From Ligilactobacillus faecis (GTDB taxonomy: Bacteria; Bacillota; Bacilli; Lactobacillales; Lactobacillaceae), in NCBI RefSeq assembly GCF_029889745.1, contig NZ_CP123639.1:1214501-1278500 (forward strand): a stretch of 64,000 nucleotides of DNA, given 5' to 3'. The stretch's first letter is position 1. Every line of letters starts with the position of its first letter. Below, in pieces: positions 10,201 to 19,458 of this stretch. The notes below the pieces were generated by a model. The model had not been told where the DNA came from. It did not search any database and saw only the letters and a list, made by a program, of their open reading frames with translations. A program made the position numbers and the translations under genes.

Positions 10201-10767
10201 GATGCTTTAGCTAAAAACAAGCAACTTATCGTCTCAGAGACAGATCCAGACAAGATCGAGCTTGCAGGAGCTCTTTACATGCATTTATATGATCCAACTT
10301 TTAAACAAAAAGAGCTCTATACGCGTGACTATGCAACAGAAGTGCTGAAGAAAAATAAATACCAAGGTCTTTTAGTCGATCAAGCTGCAGTTTTAGAAAA
10401 ATTAGATGCTAGATTGGTCGATGAGACTGGACCGTCTTTGATCTATCCGTTCCGTAAAAATCGGGATGGGACTTATAGAGGCTCAAGTGCTCAAAACCAG
10501 CTTTTGACGTTTGAACAACTGCAAGCTTTACTAACTCACAATGAAGAATTGATCAAACAAGCAGCTGAGATGATCTTTGCTGGGCGGATCGATCTAGCAC
10601 CAGCTCGTTGGAGTGATGGCTCAGCCTTGACCTATAGCCCATATGAGGCGATCATGCAGTTTGATGCAATGTTACCAGAAAATAACTATTATCGGTTACC
10701 AACAGAAAATACGGCTGATATTTTACGCTTTTTAGCTGAAGAGCAAGGAAACCAGGAGGAAAAATAA
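7237..10767 (+). CDS. rexB: ATP-dependent helicase/deoxyribonuclease subunit B (RexB/AddB)
   Basis: Subunit B of the RexAB/AddAB helicase-nuclease that resects double-strand breaks for RecA recombination and degrades linear foreign DNA. 1176 aa, family length. The N-terminus FILGKASTDRQ occupies the Walker A position of AddB but lacks a clean GKT/GKS, as in lactic-acid-bacterial RexB. The C-terminal nuclease domain shows GKIDRIDDLV and LVDYKSGAKKF (RecB-type D...DYK). No cysteine cluster for the AddB iron-sulfur site was seen near the nuclease motif. The TAA shares its last base with the ATG of rexA, so the two are coupled. Confidence 0.95.
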   Translation: MSLGFILGKASTDRQAVLLEEISKCQKEDPKAKIYYLVPNHIKFDSEVRILEHLAKQNEAHDLFATTALQVLSFSRLAWYFMKDRPEYQAPRLSQAGANMLVYKILREQKEKLTLFFSEQTRPGFITKLAKQLLELSTSLITSEDLKQSYQALEKEISEQDLLAKLHDLFVVYHEFEQLSQGKVFGTAPLLVALKQHLEKMDLSHSYFFLDGFSQFNASEMQVLESLMLHAKEVKVALVLDKAYVEKAPETSELFYRAGLTYHRLYQSARSAQVPVLLDQKAKVTRVSSDLVELEKYWIASNKLIGAQTPAELNGDLQVIAADDRVEEVRYLATTIRQLVLEKGYRYRDILVLSRHLDPYKNILEPTFKQFDIPVFIDLQKKMSDHPLVEFLNALLLVEQRGYRYEDLMRLLKTELLVPKDLSLAEFRNDLDLAENQVLRFGYQKKGWLEKDWVYSRFMTNLGTRTKLEDEITQKINVIRRFVSQVLPPFYEKLATAQNGQQAAEILLAFLQTNGVLDQLENWRQAALENDDLNASRREEQVWGVFCDLLDEYVETLGEEPFVVNDFLELLKAGFEGATYSQVPTTLDQVVISETGMVQPEDKKIVFLLGATDLVMPDVAVNETLLSDKERSELSTRLTNEQYLADNTEQILANEPFLNYLAFLTPTEKLYLSYPLTSGDEAELKCSPYVERIKDALELPLLRVSFNNSFENVTAHLGTKRTTLSELLRLERLAYEKRQDLSDEWRYVRQKLQSEDLFERLEESLRYKNIPERLSAASVKGLYGTKLNTSISRLEDFYADPYEYFLKYGLGLREREIFELNAANTGEYFHTLLDTFFKLLLRERRELKQLSAKEFDQYFTRSLESIAQMPQFAILDSSNRMRFLTRQLNKTAKQVGYAIKQQRNYNDVQTLQTEVLFGHIGQEKGLAGLEFLTPSKKLVQVRGKIDRIDDLVVEGKHYLSLVDYKSGAKKFEHAKAYFGLALQLLTYLDALAKNKQLIVSETDPDKIELAGALYMHLYDPTFKQKELYTRDYATEVLKKNKYQGLLVDQAAVLEKLDARLVDETGPSLIYPFRKNRDGTYRGSSAQNQLLTFEQLQALLTHNEELIKQAAEMIFAGRIDLAPARWSDGSALTYSPYEAIMQFDAMLPENNYYRLPTENTADILRFLAEEQGNQEEK

Positions 10768-13700
10768 TGGCACAAATAACTTTTACGCCTGGACAGGAAC
10801 GGGCGATCAAAGCGCGGGGACATGATATTTTAGTGGCCGCTTCAGCTGGTTCGGGAAAAACCCGTGTCTTAGTTGAACGTGTGATCGCTAAATTAAAAGA
10901 AGGCATCGAGATCGATTCGATGTTGATCTTGACCTTTACTGAAGCGGCTGCCCGTGAGATGAAAGAGCGGATCCAAAAAGCTTTACGTGTAGCCTTTAAT
11001 GAAGAAAAAGATGAAGCAAAAAAGCATTTTTATTTGCGCCAACTAGCGAAAGTCAATTTGGCTGATATCAGCACGATCGATGCTTTTTGTTTGAAGATCG
11101 TCAAAAGTTATTACTATGTTTTAGATCTTGATCCTGATTTTCGTCTATTGACAGATGAAACTGAGCGAACGCTTTTGCGCGAAAGCGTTTGGGAAGATGT
11201 TCGGGAACGTTTATACGGAAAAAATGATCCACTTTTTGAACAGTTGACGCTCAACTTTTCAAATGACCGTAGTGATGAAGGTTTGACTGAACTGGTGATG
11301 GAATTATTTGATTTTGCCAATGTCAATCCTGATCCTAAAGCTTGGTTGAATAAATTAGCTGATAATTACACGCTAGTTGAAGATGATCTTGATCAAAGTC
11401 CTTTTTATTTGCAAGAATTTCAACCTTTTGTCGTTTACGAACTAAAACAGATCGTCGCTAAATTAGAACAAGCTAGCGCGCTTTTAGAAACTGCGCCAAA
11501 TGAAAATGATAAATTGACTAAGTTGAGCGTCTTATATGCTACAGAAGCAGAAGAATTACTAACTTTGAGCCACCAAGTAAAACAAGGATGTGGTTTTGAC
11601 GAACTCTACCAGCGCTTGAATGCAGTGAAATTCAAACGTGCTCCAGCTGTCCGGAATTTAGAAGCAGATCAGATCGAAGTAAAAGAGCAAGCAAAACTAT
11701 TGCGCGATGAAGCTAAAGACCGCTTTACTAAACTATGTGAAACGTATTTTAATAGCGATAAAGCACAAGTGACGCAGACTTTTTCAGCCGCACAAAAATT
11801 AGCCCAAAAGGCAAGTGAGGTCGTGGCTTTATTTGCTAAAGCTTATCAGACTGAGAAAAAAAGACGTCATGTTTTAGAATTTAGTGACTTAGAGCATCTA
11901 ACGTATCAGATCTTACAAACTGTCACAGAACAAACGAACGTTCGCCAATTACTTAAAGAAAAATACCAAGAGATCATGATCGATGAGTATCAAGATACAA
12001 ATCAGTTGCAAGAAGCGATCTTAACAACGATCTCAAGTAATAATATGTTTATGGTAGGGGATGTCAAACAGTCGATCTATGCCTTTCGTTTAGCTGATCC
12101 GACCCTATTTTTAGGTAAATATCGGACATTTGCTTTGCCTGAGACGTCAGGTGAACGGATCATTTTAGCCGAAAACTTTCGTTCAGCTGAAAATATCACG
12201 CAAACGACAAACTTCATTTTTTCACAGATCATGGATGAACAGATCGGTGAGATGGATTATGATAAAAGTGCGCAACTTGTTTATGGTTTAAAAGATCACC
12301 CTAAACTGACACTTCCGACTGAAGTATTGTTATATACGTCAGAAGAAGATCCGCTTGTTAAAAAGAAAGATGCGCGCCCACAGATGCGTTGGGAGCATGA
12401 CCCAGAGCAGCTGACAGAAACATTTGAAGTCAATAGTAATTTAGAAGGGCAGATCGCTTTAGTCGCTAAAAAGATCAAAGATCTCCACGATGAAGGCTAT
12501 GAGATCTATGATCGTGAAACTGGAAAAATGCGCCCGCTAGATTATGGCGATATTGCGATCTTATCTGAGACCAGAAGTGAGCATTTATTATTATCAGAGG
12601 AACTCAAGCGTTTAAAGATCCCATTTTATGTGCAAAAATCACAAAACTATTTTCAAACGACTGAGCTACGGATCATGTTAGCCTTGCTTTCTCTCATCGA
12701 TAATCCGTACCAAGACATCGAACTTGCAGCTGTTTTACGTTCGCCGATCGTTGGCTTAAAAGAAAACGAATTAGCTTATTTACGGATCAACGATAAAACG
12801 GGTGATTATTATCAAGCAGTCTTGAAGTTTTATCAAGATGAAAAAAATAAAGCAAAAGAACCTTTTGTGCAAGAGCTCTATCAAAAGGTCGCGCATTTTA
12901 TGAAACAATTGACTTATTTTCGTGATTTAGCGCACCAAAATGAACTTGCCGAACTTATTTTAGCGATCTACACGGAAACTGGCTTTTTAGATTATGTTGG
13001 AGGAATGCCTGGTGGAGCCAAACGCCAAGCTAATTTGCATGCGCTCTATGAGCGGGCCGCTCAATATGAGCAAAGTAGTTTTAAGGGCTTATTTCAGTTT
13101 ATTCGCTTTATCAAGAAGATGCAGGAGAAAAAAGATGATCTGGCTGAAGCAGTCACGAAAACGACAGATAATGCAGTCAATGTGATGACGATCCATGGAA
13201 GTAAAGGTTTGGAGTTTCCAGTCGTCTTTTTGATCGACGCTGCGAAAAAATTTAACACGCGTTTTCTTGATAGAAAATATCTTTTAAGTGAAAAAAGTGG
13301 CTTAGCTTTGACTTATCTTGAACCAGACAAACGGATCGAATATGAGACCTTGGTCAAATTACTAGCGCGTGAAGAAGCCAAGAAAAAAAGTGCAGCTGAA
13401 AAAATGCGTTTACTTTATGTTGCTTTGACACGAGCGCAAGAAAAACTCTTCATCGTTGCAGGCTATAAAACAAAAGAAGAAGCTGTAAAGGTGCTCGAGC
13501 AAGCCAAGCATTCAACGAACCGACTTTTAGACGATGAATTGCGGGCTAATGCTAAGAGCTTTATGGATTGGATCTTACCCGCATTATATCGCAAAAAAGA
13601 AATAACTGATGCACTAGCGCTACCAGAGGCTTATTTAACTGAAACTTTAGTCGCAGTAGAAGCTGAGCTGACTTTAAGCTTTAGCACTTATAATGATCTG

Positions 13701-14510
13701 GTATCTTCTGAGCTTGAAGCTAACAAACTGACACTTGATGAATGGCTCAAGTTACAAGTTCCAAGTAAGACTTATCCTAAGATCGATCAGATCTTAGGGG
13801 GGATCTATCCTAAACAAGTCGCAACGAAGACAACAGCTTATCAAGCCGTTTCTGAGATAAAACGTTTATTTGATGATCCTGATCTAGAAAAAATGCAACG
13901 CTTATCTTTAAATAAAGAAGCAGGGGCTTTACGTAAAGTCGGTGAATTTAAGACCCCTAAATTTATGACGACAAAAGTTCAAGTTACCCCTGCAGAAGTC
14001 GGGACAGCTGTTCATTTGATCTTGCAAAAAATGCCGTTGACAAAAGAGCCGACGCTCCAAAGTGTTAAAGGGCTCTTAGATGAATTAGTCAGAGGTCAGT
14101 TAATCAGCCCTGAAGTGGCCCAAAAGATCGAACTAGAAAAGATCGTCTTATTTTATCAAAGTGATTTAGGAAAACAGCTTTTAGCCTCACCCAAAGCAGT
14201 AGAACGTGAAGTGATGTTTTCGATGACTTTACCTGCAGGTCAAGTTTTTGCTGAACTTTCAGCCGATCTGACTGATCCGATCTTAGTCCATGGGATCATG
14301 GACGGCTATGTCATCACCCAAGATGATGAGGTGATCTTATTTGACTATAAGACTGATAAAGTTTTAGGCAAAACTGGGATCCAAAAGATCAAAGAGCGTT
14401 ATCAAGGACAGTTGAACCTTTATCAGCTGGCATTGGAAAAGATCTTAGGCAAAAAAGTCACGCATAAATATCTTTATTTATTAGATAATGCCCAACTCGT
14501 AGAAATTTGA
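10767..14510 (+). CDS. rexA: ATP-dependent helicase/nuclease subunit A (RexA/AddA)
   Basis: UvrD-type SF1 helicase plus RecB-type nuclease; partner of RexB in double-strand-break processing. 1247 aa. Visible motifs: Walker A ILVAASAGSGKTRVLVERV (about residues 21-39), LTFTEAAAREM, Walker B MIDEYQDTNQLQEAI, GDVKQSIYAFRLADP, motif V TIHGSKGLEFPVVF, motif VI LLYVALTRAQEKL, and the C-terminal nuclease motif ILFDYKTDKV. The start overlaps the rexB stop by one base. No terminator remains after it: an IS1182-family element begins 6 bp after the stop codon. Confidence 0.96.
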   Translation: MAQITFTPGQERAIKARGHDILVAASAGSGKTRVLVERVIAKLKEGIEIDSMLILTFTEAAAREMKERIQKALRVAFNEEKDEAKKHFYLRQLAKVNLADISTIDAFCLKIVKSYYYVLDLDPDFRLLTDETERTLLRESVWEDVRERLYGKNDPLFEQLTLNFSNDRSDEGLTELVMELFDFANVNPDPKAWLNKLADNYTLVEDDLDQSPFYLQEFQPFVVYELKQIVAKLEQASALLETAPNENDKLTKLSVLYATEAEELLTLSHQVKQGCGFDELYQRLNAVKFKRAPAVRNLEADQIEVKEQAKLLRDEAKDRFTKLCETYFNSDKAQVTQTFSAAQKLAQKASEVVALFAKAYQTEKKRRHVLEFSDLEHLTYQILQTVTEQTNVRQLLKEKYQEIMIDEYQDTNQLQEAILTTISSNNMFMVGDVKQSIYAFRLADPTLFLGKYRTFALPETSGERIILAENFRSAENITQTTNFIFSQIMDEQIGEMDYDKSAQLVYGLKDHPKLTLPTEVLLYTSEEDPLVKKKDARPQMRWEHDPEQLTETFEVNSNLEGQIALVAKKIKDLHDEGYEIYDRETGKMRPLDYGDIAILSETRSEHLLLSEELKRLKIPFYVQKSQNYFQTTELRIMLALLSLIDNPYQDIELAAVLRSPIVGLKENELAYLRINDKTGDYYQAVLKFYQDEKNKAKEPFVQELYQKVAHFMKQLTYFRDLAHQNELAELILAIYTETGFLDYVGGMPGGAKRQANLHALYERAAQYEQSSFKGLFQFIRFIKKMQEKKDDLAEAVTKTTDNAVNVMTIHGSKGLEFPVVFLIDAAKKFNTRFLDRKYLLSEKSGLALTYLEPDKRIEYETLVKLLAREEAKKKSAAEKMRLLYVALTRAQEKLFIVAGYKTKEEAVKVLEQAKHSTNRLLDDELRANAKSFMDWILPALYRKKEITDALALPEAYLTETLVAVEAELTLSFSTYNDLVSSELEANKLTLDEWLKLQVPSKTYPKIDQILGGIYPKQVATKTTAYQAVSEIKRLFDDPDLEKMQRLSLNKEAGALRKVGEFKTPKFMTTKVQVTPAEVGTAVHLILQKMPLTKEPTLQSVKGLLDELVRGQLISPEVAQKIELEKIVLFYQSDLGKQLLASPKAVEREVMFSMTLPAGQVFAELSADLTDPILVHGIMDGYVITQDDEVILFDYKTDKVLGKTGIQKIKERYQGQLNLYQLALEKILGKKVTHKYLYLLDNAQLVEI

Positions 14511-14516
14511 ACATGA

Positions 14517-16318
14517 AAAAAGAGGCTGTGACATAAGTCTACAAAATAAAGCTGGATGTATGGAAACCTTCGTGTTTCATATATCCAGCTTTTGAATTAT
14601 AATCAAAGAAAAAAGGTAGCCACGCCCGGCTACCTCACAATTACCCTCGAAAGGATAACATAAAATGATACACAGTCATTATAACATTAATCAGACTATT
14701 TTGAACATCTCTTTAGAATATATTCCTGAAAAAAATCATCCAGCTCTCTACATCAATGAACTTGTTGAAAGTTTAGAACTCAAGTATAACTATCAATTTG
14801 GACGCCCTCGTGAATATGATCTAGCTGCTATGCTAAAGCTCACTTTACTTGCTTATAGCTATGGTATCTTTAGTAGTCGAAAAATTGAGAGATTTGCTCG
14901 CGAAAATAAGCCTGCTGGTTGGTTGATCGCTGATCAAGTCCCTTCTTATCGAACTATTTGTCGTTTTCGGATCTCTGATGAGTTAGCTACCTTAACACAA
15001 GAGAGTTTAACTAAATTGACAGCTTTTCTAAAAAAACATAATCTGATTGATGACATTTCTTTCATTGACGGTACGAAGATCCTTGCGGATGCTAATAAGT
15101 ATTCTTTTGTCTGGAAGAAAAATGTCGTTCGTTTTGATGAGCTCAATCGTCAAAAAGTTGTTGAACTTTTAGGCGAGCTCCACGAAGCTAAAGTTATCGG
15201 AAAGATCCCCAAAGGATCTGACCTGACTTTGGAAGCATTAGATGTAATAATTGCCAAGTTTGAAGATTATCTAGTTGCTTTAGATCAAAAAGTCGAAGAA
15301 ACTAGACAAGTATCGCCGAACCCTGCGAAACAAGAACGTCGAAAATTAAAGGCAACCTACAAAAAACTATTAACGCGTAAAGAAAAAATGCAAAATCACC
15401 AAAAACAAAAAGACATCCTTAGAGAACGAAATAGTTACTCTAAAACTGACCATGATGCTACTTTTATGCGTGTAAAAGAAGATCCAATGTTAAACGGACA
15501 ACTAAAACCTGCTTATAATCTTCAAATTGCTACTAGTAACCAGTTTATTACCGGGTATAAGTTATTTGCTAATCCAACTGATACAAGAACGCTTCCTACT
15601 TTTATTGACCATTTGAATGACAATGGCGTACTTGGTTCAACTATCGTTGCTGATGCTGGGTATGGTTCTGAGAGTAATTATCGTTTTTGTGACGATAATT
15701 ACGGTGATCGCACCGTTTTGATCCCTTATGGGACAATGCTCAAAGAGAATAGTCGCAAATGGAAAACTGATGATCATAAAATCATGAATTGGTCTTATAA
15801 TGAAAAAGATGACTATTATTTAGACCTTAACGGTGTTAGATTCAATTTTTCAAACTATTCTAAAAGAACTGATAAGTATGGATTTACTAGAGATTTTAAA
15901 GTATATACTGCTGAAAAATTTGATGATGATCATTTGATAGATCCCCGAGCCTTAACTAAAAGTGGACACGTAAGGAAGATCATGGTCAATAATGCCTGGG
16001 AATATTTTAAAGCACAACAACGAGCTTTACTTTCATCTTCTAATACTGGATCAATCTATGCACGGCGCAAAATTGATGTTGAACCTGTTTTTGGAAGATT
16101 GAAGGCTTCTTTGGGATTCAACCGATTCTCAGTTAGGGGGAGCGAAAGAGTCGAAAAGGAAATGGGCATTGTAGTTTTGGCAATGAATATCAACAAATTA
16201 GTCACAGTAGTGACCAAGATAAACAAAATACGTAAAGAAAAAGTATCTCAGAAATCAAATTTTCGATTTCTGAGATACTTTTCTCTTATAGAGACTACTT
16301 ATGTCACAGCCTCTTTTT
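14517..16318 (+). mobile_element. IS1182-family element A, 1802 bp
   Basis: Terminal inverted repeats begin AAAAAGAGGCTGTGAC and share at least 20 bp. One transposase gene fills the element. Inside the left end a hairpin with stem AAAGCTGGAT/ATCCAGCTTT (14548-14593) is followed by T. Inside the right end a 17-bp stem, AAAGTATCTCAGAAATC/GATTTCTGAGATACTTT (16240-16282), is also followed by T. Both can act as terminators. The element fills the whole gap between convergent rexA and the P-type ATPase, 6 bp after one stop codon and 5 bp before the other. No convincing target duplication is visible; ATGA occurs on both sides but offset by one base. Confidence 0.9.
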
Positions 16319-16320
16319 GA
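14665..16320 (+). CDS. IS1182-family transposase (element A)
   Basis: DDE transposase of 551 aa. The N-terminal region (about residues 40-115, GRPREYDLAAMLKLTLLAYSYG) is the DUF772-type domain. FIDGTKILADANKYSFVWKK carries the first catalytic Asp, TIVADAGYGSESNY the second, and EPVFGRLKASLGFNRF the final Glu. The reading frame runs through the internal right-end hairpin and the inverted repeat, and its TGA is completed by two bases outside the element. The C-terminal residues after KINKIRKEK are therefore structure-encoded rather than conserved. It appears intact and may be active. Confidence 0.93.
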   Translation: MIHSHYNINQTILNISLEYIPEKNHPALYINELVESLELKYNYQFGRPREYDLAAMLKLTLLAYSYGIFSSRKIERFARENKPAGWLIADQVPSYRTICRFRISDELATLTQESLTKLTAFLKKHNLIDDISFIDGTKILADANKYSFVWKKNVVRFDELNRQKVVELLGELHEAKVIGKIPKGSDLTLEALDVIIAKFEDYLVALDQKVEETRQVSPNPAKQERRKLKATYKKLLTRKEKMQNHQKQKDILRERNSYSKTDHDATFMRVKEDPMLNGQLKPAYNLQIATSNQFITGYKLFANPTDTRTLPTFIDHLNDNGVLGSTIVADAGYGSESNYRFCDDNYGDRTVLIPYGTMLKENSRKWKTDDHKIMNWSYNEKDDYYLDLNGVRFNFSNYSKRTDKYGFTRDFKVYTAEKFDDDHLIDPRALTKSGHVRKIMVNNAWEYFKAQQRALLSSSNTGSIYARRKIDVEPVFGRLKASLGFNRFSVRGSERVEKEMGIVVLAMNINKLVTVVTKINKIRKEKVSQKSNFRFLRYFSLIETTYVTASF

Positions 16321-16323
16321 TGA

Positions 16324-18981
16324 TTAACGTTCATCTTGGTAGATAAAACGACGTTGGAAAAATTTAACGACTTCAACGATCAAGACCATCAAGACCCCAG
16401 CGCCTAAGACGATCAACCATTGTTGGAGCGCAAGCGTTGTTACGTGGAATGTTTGGTTGAAGGCGGGGACAAAGATCGTCATTGCTAGCAAAATAGCTGA
16501 GCTGATGACCGCTAAGTTGAAATATTTGTTATTGAATGTTTCTTTTCTAAAGATCGTTCCGTGGATCGATTTTGAGTTAAAGGCATGGAACAACTGTAAG
16601 ACCCCTAAAGTTGCATAAGCCATCGTCAATGCATCGGCATGGATCTGAGCTGACGTATGGTGGAAAGGATAGTTAAGAGCGATCCAGTAAACACCAAGTG
16701 TCAAGAGACCTTCTAAAAGACCTTGATAGATGATACTTGAGCCAACGCCATTTGATAAGAAATTCGACTTACTTCCGCGGGGCTTTTGTTGCATGATGTT
16801 CTTTTCACCTTTTTCGACGCCTAATGCGATCGCAGGGAATGTATCGGTGACTAAGTTGATCCATAAGATCTGAACAGGAGCAAAGATCGACCAGTTGAGC
16901 ATCGTCATCATAAAGAGCGTCAAAACTTCCCCTAAGTTAGCTGAGAGCAAGTATTGGATCGCTTTTTGGATATTAGCAAAGACTTTACGACCTTCACGGA
17001 CCGCTAAGATGATCGTGGCAAAGTTATCATCAGCTAAAACGATATCAGAAGCATTTTTTGAAACTTCAGTCCCAGTGATCCCCATACCGACCCCGATATC
17101 AGCCGTTTTTAGAGCAGGGGCATCATTGACACCATCACCCGTCATCGCGACGATCTTGCCGTGGGCTTGCCAAGCTTTGACGATCCGCACTTTATGTTCA
17201 GGAGCAACACGGGCATAGACCGAATAACGGTCAACATTTTGTTTGAGCTCTTCATCTGACATCGCGTCTAGTTCGCGCCCCGTGATCACTCCAGCTGTAT
17301 CTTCAGGTGTGATGATCCCTAAGCGCAGTGCGATCGCCCGCGCAGTATCTTTGTGGTCACCGGTGATCATCAAAGGTCTGATCCCAGCAGATTTTGCTTC
17401 AGCGACAGCATCTTTAACTTCAGGACGTTCTGGGTCGATCATACCGATCAATCCAACAAAGATCAGCTCATTTTCATAATTTTTAGCTGTTTTTTCTTTA
17501 GTTGTATCAGTCAAAGGTTTGTAAGCAAAGCCTAAAACTCGTAAAGCTTCTAAAGCTAGATCATGGTTGACTTTTAAGATCTTTTCTTTGTCTGCTTTTG
17601 TTAATGGTCGGATCTCGCCATTTTCTTCGATCTGAGTTGCTTGCCGTAAGATCTCATCGACAGCCCCTTTAGTCATCAAATAAGTTTGGCCGTTATTTTC
17701 AACTAAGGCAGACATCATCTTGCGCTCAGAATCAAAGGGGATCGAATCAACGCGTGGAAAAGCTTTTTGAACTTGTTTGATATCGAGCCCTCGATCAAGG
17801 TAATACTGGATCAAAGCTGTTTCTGTCGGATCGCCCACAAGACCATCTGGTGTTTCTTGGCTATCGTTTGCTAAGATCATGATCTGAGTCAATTTAGACT
17901 CTGGCGAGATCTCAAAGGCAGAAGCTTGGACAAGATCTGTTTGTGGCGTATAAAGCTGTTCGACTGTCATCTTGTTTTGAGTCAAAGTCCCAGTCTTATC
18001 AGAAGCGATGATCTCGGTCGTACCTAATGTTTCGACTGCAGGTAACTTACGAACAAGCGCATGCCGTTTAGCCATTGCTTGTGTTCCTAAAGCAAGTGTG
18101 ATCGTTACGATCGCAGGGAGACCTTCTGGGATCGCTGCGACCGCTAAAGAGATCGCTGTAAGTAACATATCTAAGACCGATTCACGCCCAGTTACGACTC
18201 CAAAGACAAAGATCACAACAGCAATGACTAAGATCAAGACTGTTAAAACTTTACTCAAATGGGTAATATTTTTTTGTAAAGGAGTCACTGAATTATCGAC
18301 TTCATCAAGCATCGTAGCGATATGTCCAACTTGGGTATTCATCCCAGTCGCAAAAACAACTGCTTCTGCAGTCCCATAAGTCACGCTTGTGTTCATAAAG
18401 CATAAGTTATGTTGTTCACCTAAAGGTGGTTCAGTCTCAGTCATAACAGCGGCATCTTTGTCGACTGGTACGGATTCACCTGTTAAAGCAGCTTCTTCAA
18501 CTTTAAGTGAGTTAGCACTCAAGAGGCGCATATCAGCAGGAACGATATCGCCAGCTTCAAGTAAGACGATATCGCCAGGAACAAGTTCGTCACTTTTGAC
18601 TTGTAAGATCTTACCGTTACGGCGGACACGTGAATATGGGGTGGTCATCTCTTGTAAGGCATCGATCGCATTTTCAGCTTTAGCTTCTTGAAAAACGCCA
18701 AAGACAGCATTCAAGATCACGACTAAAAAGATGATCAAAGCATCTGAGACTTCGCCCGCAAACATGGCAACTAAAGCAGCGACCATCAAGATCACGATCA
18801 TGAGATCTTTGAACTGCGCAATGAATTTTTGGAGCAAAGTCGTATGCTTTTTAGCTTCTAAAACGTTAGGACCATATTGGGCTTGGCGTTCTTTAACTTG
18901 TGCCTCTGTGAGACCAGTTGCTTGACTAGTCAATTTTTCCAGTGTTTGTTCACTAGTAAGGTTATAATATTTTGTTTTCAA
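16324..18981 (-). CDS. Cation-transporting P-type ATPase, Ca2+-type (P2A)
   Basis: P-type ATPase of 885 aa, most likely exporting Ca2+ (possibly Mn2+) across the cytoplasmic membrane. Features in order: N-terminal cation ATPase domain, TM1-2 (about 58-95), TGES actuator motif (167-170), TM3-4 with the P2-type ion-binding PEGLP (285-289), phosphorylated Asp in DKTGTLT (D328), the nucleotide-binding domain, [13 protein letters not shown], and C-terminal TM5-10. The start is TTG at 18981 with AAAAGG nine bases upstream; no ATG fits. A 17-codon ORF and a structured leader lie directly upstream. Substrate specificity cannot be settled from sequence alone. Confidence 0.92.
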   Translation of the reverse strand: MKTKYYNLTSEQTLEKLTSQATGLTEAQVKERQAQYGPNVLEAKKHTTLLQKFIAQFKDLMIVILMVAALVAMFAGEVSDALIIFLVVILNAVFGVFQEAKAENAIDALQEMTTPYSRVRRNGKILQVKSDELVPGDIVLLEAGDIVPADMRLLSANSLKVEEAALTGESVPVDKDAAVMTETEPPLGEQHNLCFMNTSVTYGTAEAVVFATGMNTQVGHIATMLDEVDNSVTPLQKNITHLSKVLTVLILVIAVVIFVFGVVTGRESVLDMLLTAISLAVAAIPEGLPAIVTITLALGTQAMAKRHALVRKLPAVETLGTTEIIASDKTGTLTQNKMTVEQLYTPQTDLVQASAFEISPESKLTQIMILANDSQETPDGLVGDPTETALIQYYLDRGLDIKQVQKAFPRVDSIPFDSERKMMSALVENNGQTYLMTKGAVDEILRQATQIEENGEIRPLTKADKEKILKVNHDLALEALRVLGFAYKPLTDTTKEKTAKNYENELIFVGLIGMIDPERPEVKDAVAEAKSAGIRPLMITGDHKDTARAIALRLGIITPEDTAGVITGRELDAMSDEELKQNVDRYSVYARVAPEHKVRIVKAWQAHGKIVAMTGDGVNDAPALKTADIGVGMGITGTEVSKNASDIVLADDNFATIILAVREGRKVFANIQKAIQYLLSANLGEVLTLFMMTMLNWSIFAPVQILWINLVTDTFPAIALGVEKGEKNIMQQKPRGSKSNFLSNGVGSSIIYQGLLEGLLTLGVYWIALNYPFHHTSAQIHADALTMAYATLGVLQLFHAFNSKSIHGTIFRKETFNNKYFNLAVISSAILLAMTIFVPAFNQTFHVTTLALQQWLIVLGAGVLMVLIVEVVKFFQRRFIYQDER

Positions 18982-18996
18982 TCAAAAGAGCCTTTT

Positions 18997-19050
18997 CTAT
19001 AACATGTGAGTAAACATAGCCATGACTAGCAGTGTTTCAAGAAAGATCAT
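18997..19050 (-). CDS. 17-codon hydrophobic leader ORF upstream of the Ca2+-type ATPase
   Basis: Encodes MIFLETLLVMAMFTHML, preceded by AAGAAAGGAAA six bases before the ATG. It ends 15 nt before the TTG start of the ATPase on the same strand. The peptide is almost entirely hydrophobic and could be a membrane micropeptide, or a regulatory leader whose translation controls access to the weak TTG start. No similarity was recognised. That it is translated is inferred from the ribosome site and position only. Confidence 0.5.
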   Translation of the reverse strand: MIFLETLLVMAMFTHML

Positions 19051-19200
19051 AGATTTCCTTTCTTAAAAATAGGTGCTAAAACGAAATAATGCATTAAATA
19101 TTCGACTCACATCAGAGCTTTCTTGCGAATATTTAGTCTGGCTATATACTATGGAACTGTTTTTGCAGTGAACGTTGACCCCTCCTTAAATTTTTTTTAT
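19051..19200 (-). promoter_or_regulatory. Structured leader of the P-type ATPase
   Basis: A perfect 10-bp inverted repeat, TAAATATTCG (19095-19104) and CGAATATTTA (19126-19135), with a 21-nt loop lies upstream of the leader ORF. Further upstream the minus strand has AAGGAGGGGTCAACG (about 19180-19194). The segment was compared by eye with the yybP-ykoY manganese riboswitch because such switches often precede P2-type ATPases; the conserved core was not found. Confidence 0.4.
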
Positions 19201-19287
19201 CGTTTACAAAACAATCGTATCATAAGAAGGAAAGAAAGAGAAATTATCTGAAGGTAAAGAAAGTGTAAATTTAGTGTAAATGTAAGT

Positions 19288-19334
19288 AAAAAAATAAATC
19301 CACATGTGCACACTACTGACAGCGGCCCATGTGG
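19288..19334 (-). terminator. Terminator-like hairpin downstream of the 46-aa gene
   Basis: The stem CCACATG/CATGTGG (19300-19306 with 19328-19334) is followed on the minus strand by an A/T stretch with seven consecutive T. Between it and the 46-aa gene (19335-19458) is a non-coding 3' region with a long-range inverted repeat, TTGAGTT/AACTCAA, around a GC-rich core. Confidence 0.55.
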
Positions 19335-19458
19335 AGCTATTGATATCCAATTAATTGAACTAAAGTTGAGTTATCGACGCAAAACGCGCGCATGCTTTCG
19401 CCGGATAAAGACAACTCAATTTTAAGCTCCACTTGGCGAAGTGCCTCGTGTTGCTCAA

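Noticed and set aside
14511-16324. Terminator-hairpin duplication around IS1182 element A
   Set aside because: Unlike element B, the flanks show no repeated hairpin; only an offset ATGA occurs on both sides.
18982-19200. yybP-ykoY (Mn2+) riboswitch upstream of the P-type ATPase
   Set aside because: Such switches are common before P2-type ATPases in lactic acid bacteria, but the conserved paired loops were not found by eye; only a simple stem and a small ORF are visible.
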